A stretch of 64,000 bases of DNA, taken from positions 62,001 to 126,000 of the forward strand of contig NZ_JAIWPG020000012.1 of assembly GCF_020532665.2 (NCBI RefSeq), given 5' to 3'. The notes below the pieces were generated by a model, which did no database searches, was not told where the DNA came from, and was given only the letters and a program-made list of their open reading frames with translations. A program made the position numbers and the translations under genes. Each line of letters starts with the position of its first letter. Position 1 is the first letter of the stretch. This DNA comes from Lelliottia sp. WAP21. Lineage in GTDB: Bacteria; Pseudomonadota; Gammaproteobacteria; Enterobacterales; Enterobacteriaceae. Below are positions 28,729-38,383 of the stretch, one piece after another.

Positions 28729-28754
28729 GGGCACGGTTTTCCGTGCCCTTTTTA
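28729..28754 (+). terminator. Hairpin between fhuA and fhuC
   Basis: GGGCACGG / CCGTGCCC with loop TTTT, followed by TTTTTATT. It is a full intrinsic terminator inside the operon, so it probably attenuates fhuCDB relative to fhuA. Confidence 0.85.
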
Positions 28755-28767
28755 TTAAGTTGGCCGT

Positions 28768-29565
28768 ATGCAGGATAACAAAACGCAGTCCGATACCACT
28801 TTCACGCTTGATAACACCTCCTTTCGTGTCCCCGGACGCACGTTGCTGCATCCGCTCTCTTTGACGTTTCCTGTCGGTAAAGTGACCGGTCTGATTGGCC
28901 ATAATGGCTCGGGTAAATCCACCTTACTGAAAATGTTGGGACGTCATCAGCCGCCGTCAGAAGGTGAAATTCTGCTGGCCGGCCAGCCGCTGGAGAGCTG
29001 GAACAGTAAAGCGTTTGCGCGCAAGGTGGCTTATTTGCCGCAGCAGTTGCCGCAGGCCGAAGGGATGACGGTGCGTGAATTAGTGGCGATTGGGCGTTAT
29101 CCCTGGCATGGCGCCCTCGGACGTTTTGGCGTGGCCGACAGAGAGAAAGTGGAAGAGGCGATTGCGCTGGTGGGGTTGAAACCGCTGGCGCACCGTCTGG
29201 TGGACAGTTTGTCCGGCGGCGAGCGGCAACGGGCATGGATTGCAATGTTGGTTGCCCAGGACAGCGAATGTCTGCTGCTGGATGAGCCGACCTCCGCGCT
29301 GGATATTGCCCACCAGGTGGATGTGCTGGCGTTAATCCATCGTCTGAGCCAGAAGCGCGGTCTGACGGTGATTGCCGTGCTGCATGATATCAACATGGCG
29401 GCCCGCTATTGCGATTACCTGGTTGCCCTGCGGGGCGGCGAGATGATTGCTCAGGGCACGCCGACCGAACTGATGCGCGGCGAAACGCTGGAGCATATTT
29501 ACGGTATTCCTATGGGTATCCTGCCGCATCCGGCGGGGGCTGCACCGGTGAGCTTTGTCTATTAA
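28768..29565 (+). CDS. fhuC: Ferric hydroxamate ABC transporter ATPase
   Basis: ATPase that powers FhuB for uptake of hydroxamate siderophores. It has 265 residues with Walker A GHNGSGKST at 44-52, LSGGERQR near 148-155 and LLLDEPTSALD near 169-179. The stop TAA shares its last base with the fhuD ATG (TAATG), so translation is coupled. Confidence 0.97.
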   Translation: MQDNKTQSDTTFTLDNTSFRVPGRTLLHPLSLTFPVGKVTGLIGHNGSGKSTLLKMLGRHQPPSEGEILLAGQPLESWNSKAFARKVAYLPQQLPQAEGMTVRELVAIGRYPWHGALGRFGVADREKVEEAIALVGLKPLAHRLVDSLSGGERQRAWIAMLVAQDSECLLLDEPTSALDIAHQVDVLALIHRLSQKRGLTVIAVLHDINMAARYCDYLVALRGGEMIAQGTPTELMRGETLEHIYGIPMGILPHPAGAAPVSFVY

Positions 29566-30455
29566 TGCATGAATCCATTTCGCTTAGCCGTCGTCGCCTG
29601 TTAATGGCGATGGCACTGTCACCGCTTCTGGCAAAAATGAATACCGCTCAGGCGGCGGCGATCAACCCGCATCGCATTGTGGCCCTCGAATGGCTGCCCG
29701 TTGAGTTTCTGCTGGCGCTCGGCGTCACCCCTTACGGCGTGGCCGATATTCCGAATTACAATCTCTGGGTGCGGGAACCACGGCTGCCGGATTCGGTGAT
29801 TGATATCGGGCTACGGACGGAGCCAAATCTCGAATTACTGACCCAGATGAAACCGTCGTTTTTGGTCTGGTCTGCGGGCTACGGTCCTTCGTCCGATATC
29901 ATGGCGAAAATCGCCCCGGGCCGCGGGTTTACCTTTAGCGACGGTAAAAAGCCGCTGACGATGGCACGACACTCCCTCAATGAGATGGCGCAGCTTCTGA
30001 ATATGGAGCCGGCGGCAAAACTCCATCTCGATCGCTTTGATGCATTGATTGACTCCCTCGTCCCGCGTTTCGCCTCCCGTGGGGGGCGGCCTCTGCTGAT
30101 GGTCACGCTGCTGGATGCCCGGCACGTACTGGTCTTCGGCAAAAACTGTCTTTTCCAGGAGGTGCTCGATCGTTTCGGGATCGCTAATGCGTGGGAGGGC
30201 GAGATGACCTTCTGGGGTAGCACGGCCATTGGTATCGATCGGCTGGCGCAGTTTAAAGATGTGGATGTGCTCTGCTTTGATCATGGCAACGATCGCGAAA
30301 TGCGCGCCCTGATGGCGACCCCGCTCTGGCAGGCGATGCCCTTTGTGCGGGAACAGCGATTCCAGCGCGTGCCCGCCGTATGGTTCTATGGCGCGACGCT
30401 GTCGGCGATGCACTTCGCCCGCGTGCTGGATGATGCGCTGGGAGGCAAAGCATGA
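29565..30455 (+). CDS. fhuD: Ferric hydroxamate periplasmic binding protein
   Basis: Binds iron-loaded hydroxamates in the periplasm and delivers them to FhuB. The ATG at 29565, overlapping the fhuC stop, gives 296 residues as in E. coli; the open frame upstream within fhuC is not used. A twin-arginine signal (SRRRLLMAMALS, residues 8-19) marks Tat export. The class III binding fold shows as RIVALEWLPVE and WFYGATLSAMHF. The stop overlaps fhuB by four bases. Confidence 0.97.
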   Translation: MHESISLSRRRLLMAMALSPLLAKMNTAQAAAINPHRIVALEWLPVEFLLALGVTPYGVADIPNYNLWVREPRLPDSVIDIGLRTEPNLELLTQMKPSFLVWSAGYGPSSDIMAKIAPGRGFTFSDGKKPLTMARHSLNEMAQLLNMEPAAKLHLDRFDALIDSLVPRFASRGGRPLLMVTLLDARHVLVFGKNCLFQEVLDRFGIANAWEGEMTFWGSTAIGIDRLAQFKDVDVLCFDHGNDREMRALMATPLWQAMPFVREQRFQRVPAVWFYGATLSAMHFARVLDDALGGKA

Positions 30456-32434
30456 GATCCCGTGTCGCGCTTTTTCCGGCTCTGTTGCTCGCGGTCTTTT
30501 TCATCGCTGCGCTGCTTCTGACCGTCTCGAATTTGTCGATCGCACTGCCACGCGCTCAGTGGGGTGCTGCGCTGACGTCACCCGATATCAATAATATTCA
30601 GCAGATGCTGTTTCATTACAGCCTGTTGCCACGCCTCGCGATATCGCTGCTGGTGGGGGCCGGACTGGGTCTGGTTGGCGTGCTATTTCAGCAAGTGTTA
30701 CGTAATCCCCTTGCCGAACCGACGACGCTTGGCGTGGCGACCGGTGCGCAGTTGGGTATCACGATCACCACCTTGTGGGCGCTGCCTGGCGCATTAACCA
30801 GCCAGTTTGCGGCACTTGCCGGGGCCTGCATCGTGGGGGCCTTAGTGTTTGGCGTCGCCTGGGGAAAACGTCTCTCTCCGGTCACGCTTATCCTGGCAGG
30901 CCTGGTCGTGAGCCTCTACTGCGGGGCGATCAACCAGCTGCTGGTGCTGTTCCACCACGACCAGCTGCAAAGTATGTTTTTATGGAGCACAGGTACGCTG
31001 ACGCAAACCGACTGGAGCATTGTGCAGCGACTGTGGCCACAACTGACAGGCGGCGTGTTACTGACGCTGCTGCTGCTGCGTCCTCTGACATTAATGGGGT
31101 TGGACGATGGCGTGGCGCGTAATCTTGGGCTGGCGCTTTCCCTGGCGCGTCTGGCATCGCTGACGCTGGCGATTGTGCTCAGTGCGCTGTTGGTTAACGC
31201 CGTCGGGATCATTGGCTTTATCGGCCTTTTTGCCCCGCTGCTCGCGAAGATGCTGGGCGCGCGTCGTCTGCTGGCCCGTCTAATGCTGGCGCCGTTAATC
31301 GGGGCGCTTATCCTTTGGCTCTCCGACCAGATCATTTTGTGGCTTGCCCGCGTGTGGATGGAGGTTTCGACGGGATCCGTGACCGCGCTGATTGGTGCGC
31401 CGTTGTTGCTGTGGCTGCTGCCGCGTTTGCGCAGCATGAGCGCTCCGGCGATGGACGCAGGCGATAACGTCTCTGCCGAGCGTCAACATCTTTTGGGCTA
31501 TACGCTGGTGGGTGTCGGGGTATTGATCGCTATCTCGCTGATGGCGCTCTCGCTGGGACGCGATGCCCAGGGCTGGCACTGGGCCGCGGGCTCCCTGTTG
31601 GATGAGCTGCTGCAATGGCGCTGGCCGCGTATCTTCTCGGCGCTGATTGCCGGTGTCATGCTGGCGGTGGCAGGGTGTATTATTCAACGCCTCACCGGTA
31701 ACCCGATGGCCAGCCCGGAAGTTCTGGGGATAAGCTCAGGTGCGGCGTTTGGCGTGGTGCTGATGCTCTTCTTTGTGCCGGGAGATGCGTTTGGCTGGTT
31801 GATGCCTGCGGGAAGTGTGGGCGCAGCGGTCACTCTGTTACTTATCATGATTGCAGCCGGACGCGGCGGCTTTTCGCCACAGCGTATGCTGCTGGCCGGG
31901 ATGGCGCTCAGCACGGCATTTACCATGTTGCTGATGATGTTACAGGCCAGTGGCGATCCACGCATGGCGCAGATCCTGACCTGGATTTCGGGTTCAACCT
32001 ATAAAGCGACGGGGGAGCAGGTGACCCATACCGGGATCGTGATGGTCTTGCTGCTGGCCATCACGCCGCTCTGCCGACGGTGGATGACCATACTGCCGCT
32101 CGGTGGGGAAACCGCCCGCGCGGTGGGGGTAGCCCTGGCACCGTCCCGTATCGGGTTACTCCTGCTTGCCGCCTGTCTTACGGCGACGGCAACGATGACC
32201 ATTGGCCCACTGAGTTTTGTCGGATTAATGGCCCCCCATATTGCCCGTATGATGGGCTTCCGTCGCACGATGCCGCACATTGTGATGTCGGCGCTGACGG
32301 GGGGCGTCATACTGGTGGTGGCGGACTGGCTGGGACGGATGGTGCTGTTCCCATACCAAATACCCGCCGGACTGCTGTCGACGTTTATCGGAGCGCCATA
32401 CTTTATTTATTTGCTGAGAAAGCAGAGTCGGTAG
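30452..32434 (+). CDS. fhuB: Ferric hydroxamate permease (fused double-length)
   Basis: Inner-membrane permease of 660 residues made of two fused FecCD-type halves, with about 20 hydrophobic spans. Duplicate motifs show the fusion: RNPLAEPTTLGVATGAQLG in the first half and GNPMASPEVLGISSGAAFG in the second. Likewise GFIGLFAPLLAK and FVGLMAPHIARM are the paired ATPase-contact loops. It is the last gene of fhuACDB. The following gap is a tandem repeat array. Confidence 0.97.
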   Translation: MRSRVALFPALLLAVFFIAALLLTVSNLSIALPRAQWGAALTSPDINNIQQMLFHYSLLPRLAISLLVGAGLGLVGVLFQQVLRNPLAEPTTLGVATGAQLGITITTLWALPGALTSQFAALAGACIVGALVFGVAWGKRLSPVTLILAGLVVSLYCGAINQLLVLFHHDQLQSMFLWSTGTLTQTDWSIVQRLWPQLTGGVLLTLLLLRPLTLMGLDDGVARNLGLALSLARLASLTLAIVLSALLVNAVGIIGFIGLFAPLLAKMLGARRLLARLMLAPLIGALILWLSDQIILWLARVWMEVSTGSVTALIGAPLLLWLLPRLRSMSAPAMDAGDNVSAERQHLLGYTLVGVGVLIAISLMALSLGRDAQGWHWAAGSLLDELLQWRWPRIFSALIAGVMLAVAGCIIQRLTGNPMASPEVLGISSGAAFGVVLMLFFVPGDAFGWLMPAGSVGAAVTLLLIMIAAGRGGFSPQRMLLAGMALSTAFTMLLMMLQASGDPRMAQILTWISGSTYKATGEQVTHTGIVMVLLLAITPLCRRWMTILPLGGETARAVGVALAPSRIGLLLLAACLTATATMTIGPLSFVGLMAPHIARMMGFRRTMPHIVMSALTGGVILVVADWLGRMVLFPYQIPAGLLSTFIGAPYFIYLLRKQSR

Positions 32435-32440
32435 GAGGGG

Positions 32441-32758
32441 TGCGGCTTGATGCCCTCACCCTAACCCTCTCCCACGGGGAGAGGGAACTGGCTGCTGCGG
32501 TTTGATGCTCTTACGCTCGGGGAGAGGGAACTGGCTGCTGCGGTTTGATGCTCTTACCCTCGGGGAGAGGGAACTGGCTGCTGCGGTTTGATGCTCTTAC
32601 CCACGGGGAGAGGGAACTGGCTGCTGCGGTTTGATGCTCTTACCCTCGGGGAAAGGGAACTGGCTGCTGCGGTTTGATGCCCTTACCCACGGGGAGAGGG
32701 AACTGGCTGCTGTGGTTTGATGCCTTTACCCACGGGGAGAGGGTACCAGCCGGTGCGG
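32441..32758. repeat. 43-bp tandem repeat, about seven copies, between fhuB and hemL
   Basis: The segment GAGGGAACTGGCTGCTGCGG recurs with an exact 43-bp period: its GGG starts at 32483, 32526, 32569, 32612, 32655 and 32698, with a last partial at 32741. The first copy contains the complete palindrome CCCTCTCCC (32465-32473) and GGGAGAGGG (32477-32485). The later copies keep only the right arm and are built as GATGCTCTTACCC(A/T)CGGGGAGAGGG. No coding potential is seen. Confidence 0.95.
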
Positions 32759-32762
32759 TTTG

Positions 32763-32819
32763 ATGTTTTTCTCCCTCTCCCTGTGGGAGAGGGCCGGGGT
32801 GAGGGCATCAGACCGCACT
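32763..32819 (-). repeat. Inverted full copy of the palindromic repeat at the hemL end
   Basis: CCCTCTCCC (32773-32781), TGT, GGGAGAGGG (32785-32793) is followed by CCGGGGTGAGGGCATCAGACCGCACT. This is the reverse complement of the usual lead-in, so the copy faces the 43-bp array and abuts the hemL stop. Confidence 0.9.
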
Positions 32820-32822
32820 GAC

Positions 32823-34103
32823 TTAAAGCTTCGCAAACACCCTGCGCGCCGCATCAACCGTCTTATTGATATCATCGACGCTGTGCGCCACGGACATAAA
32901 GCCTGCTTCAAACGCCGATGGGGCCAGGTAGATCCCTTCTTCCAGCATCAGATGGAAGAAACGCTTAAAGCGCTCCACGTCGCACTTCACCACATCCTGA
33001 TAACAGGTCACCGTCTTCGCATCGGTGAAGAAAATCCCGAACATGCCGCCAACGTGGTTTACCACCAGCGGGATGCCATTCTCTTCCGCGGCTGTCAGTA
33101 AACCGTCTGCCAGCTGAGTGGTCAGGTCGGTCAACGTCTGATGGATGCCAGGCTGCGCCACTTCATTCAGACAGGCAAAGCCCGCTGCCATTGCGATTGG
33201 GTTACCGGACAGCGTCCCCGCCTGATAAACCGGTCCGGTTGGCGCCAGTGCATCCATGACATCTTTACGCCCGCCGAACGCGCCCACCGGCATACCGCCG
33301 CCGATGATCTTGCCCAGGCAGGTCAGGTCTGGCACCACATCGTAGTAAGACTGGGCACCCGCCAGCGCAACGCGGAAGCCGGTCATCACTTCGTCGATAA
33401 TCAACAGCGCGCCAAATTCATCGCACAATGCGCGCAAGCCAGGCAGGAAATCAGGCTGAGGCAGAATGCAGTTCATGTTGCCCGCAACCGGTTCAACGAT
33501 GATGCAGGCAATTTCCTGTGGATACTGCTCGAACGCGGCACGAACGGTGTCGAGATCGTTATAGGTACAGGTCAGGGTATGTTTGGCGAAATCTGCCGGA
33601 ACGCCCGGTGAGTTGGGTTGACCCAGCGTCAGCGCGCCAGAACCCGCTTTCACCAGCAGGCAATCCGCGTGACCGTGATAACAGCCTTCGAATTTGATGA
33701 TTTTATCGCGGCCGGTGAAACCACGCGCCAGACGGATAGCGCTCATGGTCGCTTCCGTCCCGGAGTTTACCATGCGTACCATGTCCATGGTCGGTACCAG
33801 TTCGGTGACCAGCTCCGCCATTTTAACTTCCATTTCGGTAGGCGCACCGAAACTTAATCCACGGTGCGCGGCTTCGATCACGGCGTTGCGGATCGCAGGA
33901 TGGTTATGGCCCAGCACCATAGGTCCCCAGGAGCCGACATAATCGATATAGGCTTTGCCATCGACATCGTACAGATACGCGCCGTCCGCACGTTCAATAA
34001 ACAGCGGCGTTCCGCCAACGCCGGTAAAGGCGCGAACAGGCGAGTTAACACCCCCTGGGATCAGCTCGCGTGCAGCGCTGTAGAGGTTTTCAGACTTACT
34101 CAT
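32823..34103 (-). CDS. hemL: Glutamate-1-semialdehyde 2,1-aminomutase
   Basis: PLP enzyme that makes 5-aminolevulinate for haem. It has 426 residues as in E. coli. The class III aminotransferase motif is [13 protein letters not shown], and the PLP lysine is in [17 protein letters not shown], near residue 265. The start ATG at 34103 has AGGAACG upstream. Single gene, divergent from clcA and convergent with fhuB. Confidence 0.98.
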   Translation of the reverse strand: MSKSENLYSAARELIPGGVNSPVRAFTGVGGTPLFIERADGAYLYDVDGKAYIDYVGSWGPMVLGHNHPAIRNAVIEAAHRGLSFGAPTEMEVKMAELVTELVPTMDMVRMVNSGTEATMSAIRLARGFTGRDKIIKFEGCYHGHADCLLVKAGSGALTLGQPNSPGVPADFAKHTLTCTYNDLDTVRAAFEQYPQEIACIIVEPVAGNMNCILPQPDFLPGLRALCDEFGALLIIDEVMTGFRVALAGAQSYYDVVPDLTCLGKIIGGGMPVGAFGGRKDVMDALAPTGPVYQAGTLSGNPIAMAAGFACLNEVAQPGIHQTLTDLTTQLADGLLTAAEENGIPLVVNHVGGMFGIFFTDAKTVTCYQDVVKCDVERFKRFFHLMLEEGIYLAPSAFEAGFMSVAHSVDDINKTVDAARRVFAKL

Positions 34104-34280
34104 AACGTCGTTCCTGGTTCGTAGAAAAGGGTTAAGCCAGCTATTCTAAGGGATTCCACGAAGGTTATAAAATTTTTGCCAGAATGAAACATGACTATTG
34201 TTAAGCATTTTTCAGGCGACGCGCAGAATCTGGCGTTTTAAAATGCTCGCGCTATTTGTATGACTAAATAAGAAAAGGCG

Positions 34281-35657
34281 ATGAAAGCAGAGAATTCTTC
34301 ATTTCAGGAACAGCAGCTTGCCCGCGCCCGGCAGCGTATCAGTATTCGACAGTTACTTAATCGGGATAAAACGCCGCTGGCGATCCTGCTTGCCGCTGCC
34401 GTTGTTGGCACGCTTGCGGGGCTGGTGGGTGTCGCTTTCGAAAAGGCCGTCAATGCCATTCTAAACTGGCGCATTGGTACGGTGGCCTCGGTAGCGGACA
34501 GGGGATGGCTGGTGTGGATCCTGGCTTTTGGCCTGTCAGCGATATTCGCGATGGTGGGCTATTTTTTGGTGCGTAAATTCGCGCCAGAGGCGGGCGGTTC
34601 CGGTATTCCCGAAATCGAAGGGGCGCTGGAAGAGTTGCGTCCGGTGCGCTGGTGGCGCGTGATCCCGGTGAAATTTATCGGCGGCATGGGCACGCTGGGG
34701 GCCGGAATGGTGCTGGGACGTGAAGGGCCAACGGTACAACTGGGCGGTAACGTGGGGCGCATGGTGGGCGATCTCTTGCGTATGCGCAGCGCGGAGGCAC
34801 GCCATACGCTGCTGGCGACCGGGGCGGCAGCGGGTTTATCGGCGGCGTTCAATGCGCCGCTGGCTGGGATCTTGTTTATCATCGAAGAGATGCGCGCCCA
34901 GTTTCGCTACAACCTCATTTCGATAAAAGCGGTGTTTACCGGCGTGATCATGTCGAGCATTGTCTTCCGCCTGTGTAACGGCGAAGGGGCGGTGATCGAA
35001 GTCGGTAAGCTGACCAATGCGCCGGTGAATACGCTCTGGCTGTATCTGATCCTGGGGATGATTTTTGGCGTGGTCGGCCCGTTGTTTAATGCGCTGATAT
35101 TGCGCATGCAGGATATGTTTCAGCGTATACACGGTGGAAATACCACCCGTTGGGTGCTGGTTGGCGGCGTGCTCGGCGGAATGTGCGGCGTGCTGGGGCT
35201 AATCGAACCTAATGCCGCAGGCGGCGGATTTGCGCTGATCCCTATCGCGGCGGCGGGCAATTTCAGCATTGGCCTGCTTCTGTTTATGTTTATTTCACGT
35301 GTGATCACCACCGTGCTCTGTTTCTCCTCCGGCGCGCCTGGCGGCATTTTTGCGCCGATGCTGGCGCTGGGCACGCTGTTGGGTACCGCATTCGGGATGG
35401 CTGCCGCGGTGGGCTTTCCGGCTTATCATCTTGAGGCGGGTACCTTTGCGATCGCCGGAATGGGGGCATTACTGGCGGCTTCCCTGCGTGCTCCCTTGAC
35501 GGGGATCGTCCTGGTTCTGGAAATGACAGACAATTACCAGCTCATTTTGCCAATGATCATTACCTGCCTCGGCGCGACACTATTGGCACAGTTCCTGGGT
35601 GGAAAACCGCTATACTCCACCCTTCTTGCTCGTACCCTGGCGAAGCAGAATACTTGA
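34281..35657 (+). CDS. clcA: H+/Cl- exchange transporter
   Basis: CLC-family antiporter of the inner membrane used in extreme acid resistance. It has 458 residues. Key positions line up with the well-studied E. coli protein: Ser107 in GSGIPE, the gating Glu148 in GREGP, the proton glutamate Glu203 in IIEEM, and the Tyr in KPLYSTLL near 445. AAGAAAAGG precedes the ATG. Confidence 0.97.
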   Translation: MKAENSSFQEQQLARARQRISIRQLLNRDKTPLAILLAAAVVGTLAGLVGVAFEKAVNAILNWRIGTVASVADRGWLVWILAFGLSAIFAMVGYFLVRKFAPEAGGSGIPEIEGALEELRPVRWWRVIPVKFIGGMGTLGAGMVLGREGPTVQLGGNVGRMVGDLLRMRSAEARHTLLATGAAAGLSAAFNAPLAGILFIIEEMRAQFRYNLISIKAVFTGVIMSSIVFRLCNGEGAVIEVGKLTNAPVNTLWLYLILGMIFGVVGPLFNALILRMQDMFQRIHGGNTTRWVLVGGVLGGMCGVLGLIEPNAAGGGFALIPIAAAGNFSIGLLLFMFISRVITTVLCFSSGAPGGIFAPMLALGTLLGTAFGMAAAVGFPAYHLEAGTFAIAGMGALLAASLRAPLTGIVLVLEMTDNYQLILPMIITCLGATLLAQFLGGKPLYSTLLARTLAKQNT

Positions 35658-35736
35658 ATGAATCACCAGGGTATTAGATAATGAAAAAAAGAATTGGGTG
35701 ATTTTTACTCAATAGCAGTATTCATGGGAGCAAAAA

Positions 35737-36081
35737 ATGAGTGATGACGTCGCGCTGCCGTTGCAGTTTACCGAAGCAGCAGCCAACAAAGTGAAAGATC
35801 TGATTGCCGACGAAGACAATCCAGAGCTGAAACTGCGTGTCTATATTACTGGCGGCGGCTGCAGTGGCTTCCAGTATGGCTTTACCTTCGACGATAAGAT
35901 CAACGACGGTGACATGACTATCGAAAAACAGGGTGTGGCGCTGGTCGTTGACCCGATGAGCCTGCAGTATCTGGTCGGCGGTGCGGTGGATTACACCGAA
36001 GGTCTGGAAGGTTCTCGCTTCGTGGTGACGAACCCGAACGCGAAAAGCACCTGCGGTTGCGGTTCATCTTTCAGTATCTGA
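35737..36081 (+). CDS. erpA: Iron-sulfur cluster insertion protein ErpA
   Basis: A-type carrier that delivers Fe-S clusters to targets including the isoprenoid enzymes IspG and IspH. It has 114 residues. The three cluster cysteines are Cys42 (GGGCSGF), Cys106 and Cys108 (CGCGSSF). Single gene with a 79-bp upstream gap, convergent with yadS. Confidence 0.98.
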   Translation: MSDDVALPLQFTEAAANKVKDLIADEDNPELKLRVYITGGGCSGFQYGFTFDDKINDGDMTIEKQGVALVVDPMSLQYLVGGAVDYTEGLEGSRFVVTNPNAKSTCGCGSSFSI

Positions 36082-36090
36082 ATTCTAAAG

Positions 36091-36163
36091 CGGCCTGATG
36101 CCTTCATCCACACGGTGAGGGTGCAGAGACTCAAAACGGTAACCCCAGGGTTACCGTTTTGCT
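36091..36163. terminator. Decayed repeat and bidirectional terminator between erpA and yadS
   Basis: GGCCTGATGCCTTCATCC...GGTGAGGG (about 36091-36121) is a worn copy of the palindromic element. After 12 bases comes AAAACGGTAACCC / GGGTTACCGTTTT (36133-36160), a near-perfect 13-bp stem with T and A runs on either side that serves both genes. Confidence 0.8.
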
Positions 36164-36164
36164 T

Positions 36165-36791
36165 TCATGCGCGTGGGTTGTCATCCAGCGCAAACGTCGG
36201 CAGCTTCAGATGCCAGCGTATCGCCGCCAGGCGAATCAGTAAGGTGACGACCATACCCATCATAGCGGCGGTTTCCAGTTCCACGCCAAAGGTATAAAAC
36301 ACCGTTGCGTGGACAATGCCGCCAATAATACAGGCCGTGGCGTAGATTTCGGTTCGCAGGATCATCGGTACTTCACGCGCCAGGATATCGCGAATGATCC
36401 CGCCGCCCACGCCGGTTAAGACCCCCATGCAGATGGCCACCAGGGGACCGGTGCCCGCCAGAAACGCTTTATTGACTCCAATTCCGACAAAGACCGCAAG
36501 ACCGACCGCATCCAGCACCGGCAAGATCCATTTTGGTAACCGGCGAGGCTGGCGAATTAAAACGATCGTCAGCAGACAGGTGACCATTGCGACCACCAGA
36601 TCGGTGGGATCTCTGACCCAGAATACGGGCCCGTGATCGAGGGCCATGTCGCGGATCGTCCCCCCGCCCACTGCCGTCACTACGCCCAGCACCAGCACAC
36701 CAAACGGATCCATCCGTAATTTGCCCGCCAGCAATACGCCCGAGATGGCAAAAACGGCGGTGCCAAGAATATCCAGCCAGTAAACGAGCAT
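36165..36791 (-). CDS. yadS: TRIC-family membrane protein YadS (UPF0126)
   Basis: A 208-residue membrane protein with seven hydrophobic spans. It has two tandem glycine-rich halves: GVVTAVGGGTIRDM and GVLTGVGGGIIRDI. This pattern is that of prokaryotic TRIC-type channels; members of the family have been linked to glycine or cation transport. The substrate here is not established. It lies 18 bp downstream of btuF, so it is probably co-transcribed with mtn and btuF. Confidence 0.92.
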   Translation of the reverse strand: MLVYWLDILGTAVFAISGVLLAGKLRMDPFGVLVLGVVTAVGGGTIRDMALDHGPVFWVRDPTDLVVAMVTCLLTIVLIRQPRRLPKWILPVLDAVGLAVFVGIGVNKAFLAGTGPLVAICMGVLTGVGGGIIRDILAREVPMILRTEIYATACIIGGIVHATVFYTFGVELETAAMMGMVVTLLIRLAAIRWHLKLPTFALDDNPRA

Positions 36792-36809
36792 TATGTCATC
36801 CCCGAATAA

Positions 36810-37610
36810 TTAGTGACTCTCAGCGAGCGCAGAGCAGAGTTGTTTTGCGGCGAGGATAATACGCGGGCTTGCTCGTTCAAACCAGTCGTTGTGCAGGGCG
36901 ATGATCGGAATTTTGAGCTGGGGCTGCCAGAACTGTTCGATTTTAGGAATCTCGCCCGGCGAGCCGGCAAACACAATCGCCTGCGGATGGCGTGCCATGA
37001 CCTGTTCACGGCTCACCTGCGGCCACGGAACGCGGCTTGCGGCAAAGATATTTTCACCGCCGCACATTTCCAGCACCTGATTTTGAATAGAATCCTTTCC
37101 GGTGGTGAATAGCGGCTGGTTGCCAAATTGCAGGAAGACACGCGTTTTCGTCGGGGTGTCATATTTTGCTTTCAGGGCAGCATATTCGTTACGTAGCTGC
37201 TGCGCCGCCTGCCCGGCTTTTTTGGGGTTAGGGCTGTAGGGAGCGAGCGCATCAAGCGCATCAGCGACCTGTTCAATGCTGAGTGCATCGATCCACATGA
37301 CCTTTATGCCCAGCGAGGTGAGCTGGTTTACCTGCCGTTCGGCGTTACCGCCGCGCCAGGCGAGGACCAAATCGGGTTTAAGCGCAACGATGCGCTCCAG
37401 ATTCATGCCCTGCCAGGTAGAAACCTGTTCGATCTGTTTTGCTTCGGGTGGGTAGTCAGAATAGCTGCTGACCGCCACGGGCGTGATCCCGGCGGCGAAG
37501 GCCAGCTCTGTATTCGCAGGCGAAAGTGTAATGACCCGCGGCGCAGCGAAAAGCCACGCCGGTACAAGCAGAAACAGGGCGGCAAGCGCCCTTATGCCAC
37601 GGTTACCCAC
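36810..37610 (-). CDS. btuF: Vitamin B12 periplasmic binding protein
   Basis: Captures cobalamin in the periplasm for the BtuCD ABC importer, whose genes are not in this window. The start is the GTG at 37610 ([13 protein letters not shown]), which lies where E. coli has an ATG overlapping the mtn end. It gives exactly 266 residues as in E. coli. The signal peptide ends near FAA (residue 23). The class III fold shows as [22 protein letters not shown] and WFERASPR. The open frame upstream runs antiparallel-free through mtn but is not used. Confidence 0.94.
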   Translation of the reverse strand: MGNRGIRALAALFLLVPAWLFAAPRVITLSPANTELAFAAGITPVAVSSYSDYPPEAKQIEQVSTWQGMNLERIVALKPDLVLAWRGGNAERQVNQLTSLGIKVMWIDALSIEQVADALDALAPYSPNPKKAGQAAQQLRNEYAALKAKYDTPTKTRVFLQFGNQPLFTTGKDSIQNQVLEMCGGENIFAASRVPWPQVSREQVMARHPQAIVFAGSPGEIPKIEQFWQPQLKIPIIALHNDWFERASPRIILAAKQLCSALAESH

Positions 37611-38301
37611 GCGCCAGTTTCTGCACCAGGGTTTCGACCATGATGGTGGACTGTTTTGCCGCAACGGCGAGGAACTCATCAAAGCTGAGGTGAGATTGCT
37701 GGTCGGCCACGTCAGAGATCGCGCGAACCACCACAAAAGGCACGTTAAAGTTATGACAAACGTGCGCAATGGCCGTCGCTTCCATTTCCACGGCAACCGC
37801 GTTCGGGAAGTTATGACGGATTTTCGCCAGGCCCACGGAGCCGTTAATGAAGGCGTCACCGCTGACAATCAGGCCGCGAACGGCATTCAGATTCAGTTCA
37901 GCAATGCAGCTTTCGGCAGCGGCAATAAGCGCGTCATCGGCCTTAAAGCCTGCCGGGCAGCCCGGAAGCTGACCATACTCGTAGCCAAAGGCGGTGACGT
38001 CCGCATCGTGATAGCGTGCTTCGTCGGAAACCACGATATCGCCCACTTTCAGCGTCGGCGCCAGACCGCCCGCTGAACCGGTATTAACGATTACGTCAGG
38101 CTTGCAGCGCTCGAGCAGCAGCGTGGCGCCCAGCGCAGCAGCGACTTTACCAATGCCAGATTTCAGCAGAGCGACCTCAGTGCCGTTCAGCTGGCCGGTG
38201 TAGATCTCACAACCACCCAGAGAGAGGGTCTGACGGTTCTCAATTTTGTCACGCAGAAGCGTAACTTCTTCTTCCATTGCACCAATAATGCCGATTTTCA
38301 T
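37603..38301 (-). CDS. mtn: MTA/SAH nucleosidase
   Basis: Cleaves 5'-methylthioadenosine and S-adenosylhomocysteine, part of the methyl cycle and AI-2 precursor supply. It has 232 residues. The catalytic Glu12 is in GAMEEE and the catalytic Asp is in RAISDVAD near 197. Its 3' end overlaps btuF by eight bases. Divergent from dgt. Confidence 0.97.
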   Translation of the reverse strand: MKIGIIGAMEEEVTLLRDKIENRQTLSLGGCEIYTGQLNGTEVALLKSGIGKVAAALGATLLLERCKPDVIVNTGSAGGLAPTLKVGDIVVSDEARYHDADVTAFGYEYGQLPGCPAGFKADDALIAAAESCIAELNLNAVRGLIVSGDAFINGSVGLAKIRHNFPNAVAVEMEATAIAHVCHNFNVPFVVVRAISDVADQQSHLSFDEFLAVAAKQSTIMVETLVQKLARG

Positions 38302-38383
38302 AGATTTACTCGCGATGTGCCTTGTTAAGAGGCATAGTCTATCATGCGCTTAAGGGGAAACGCATTCTCACGCGGGGGAGCAC

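Noticed and set aside
29409..29564. N-terminal extension of fhuD inside fhuC
   Set aside because: It would place the Tat signal in the middle of the protein; the ATG overlapping the fhuC stop fits.
32435..32822. CRISPR array at fhuB/hemL because of regular spacing
   Set aside because: The 43-bp period has no unique spacers; the whole unit is repeated. No cas genes are present.
37611..37868. N-terminal extension of btuF through mtn
   Set aside because: The GTG at 37610 aligns with the E. coli start and gives the family length and a proper signal peptide.
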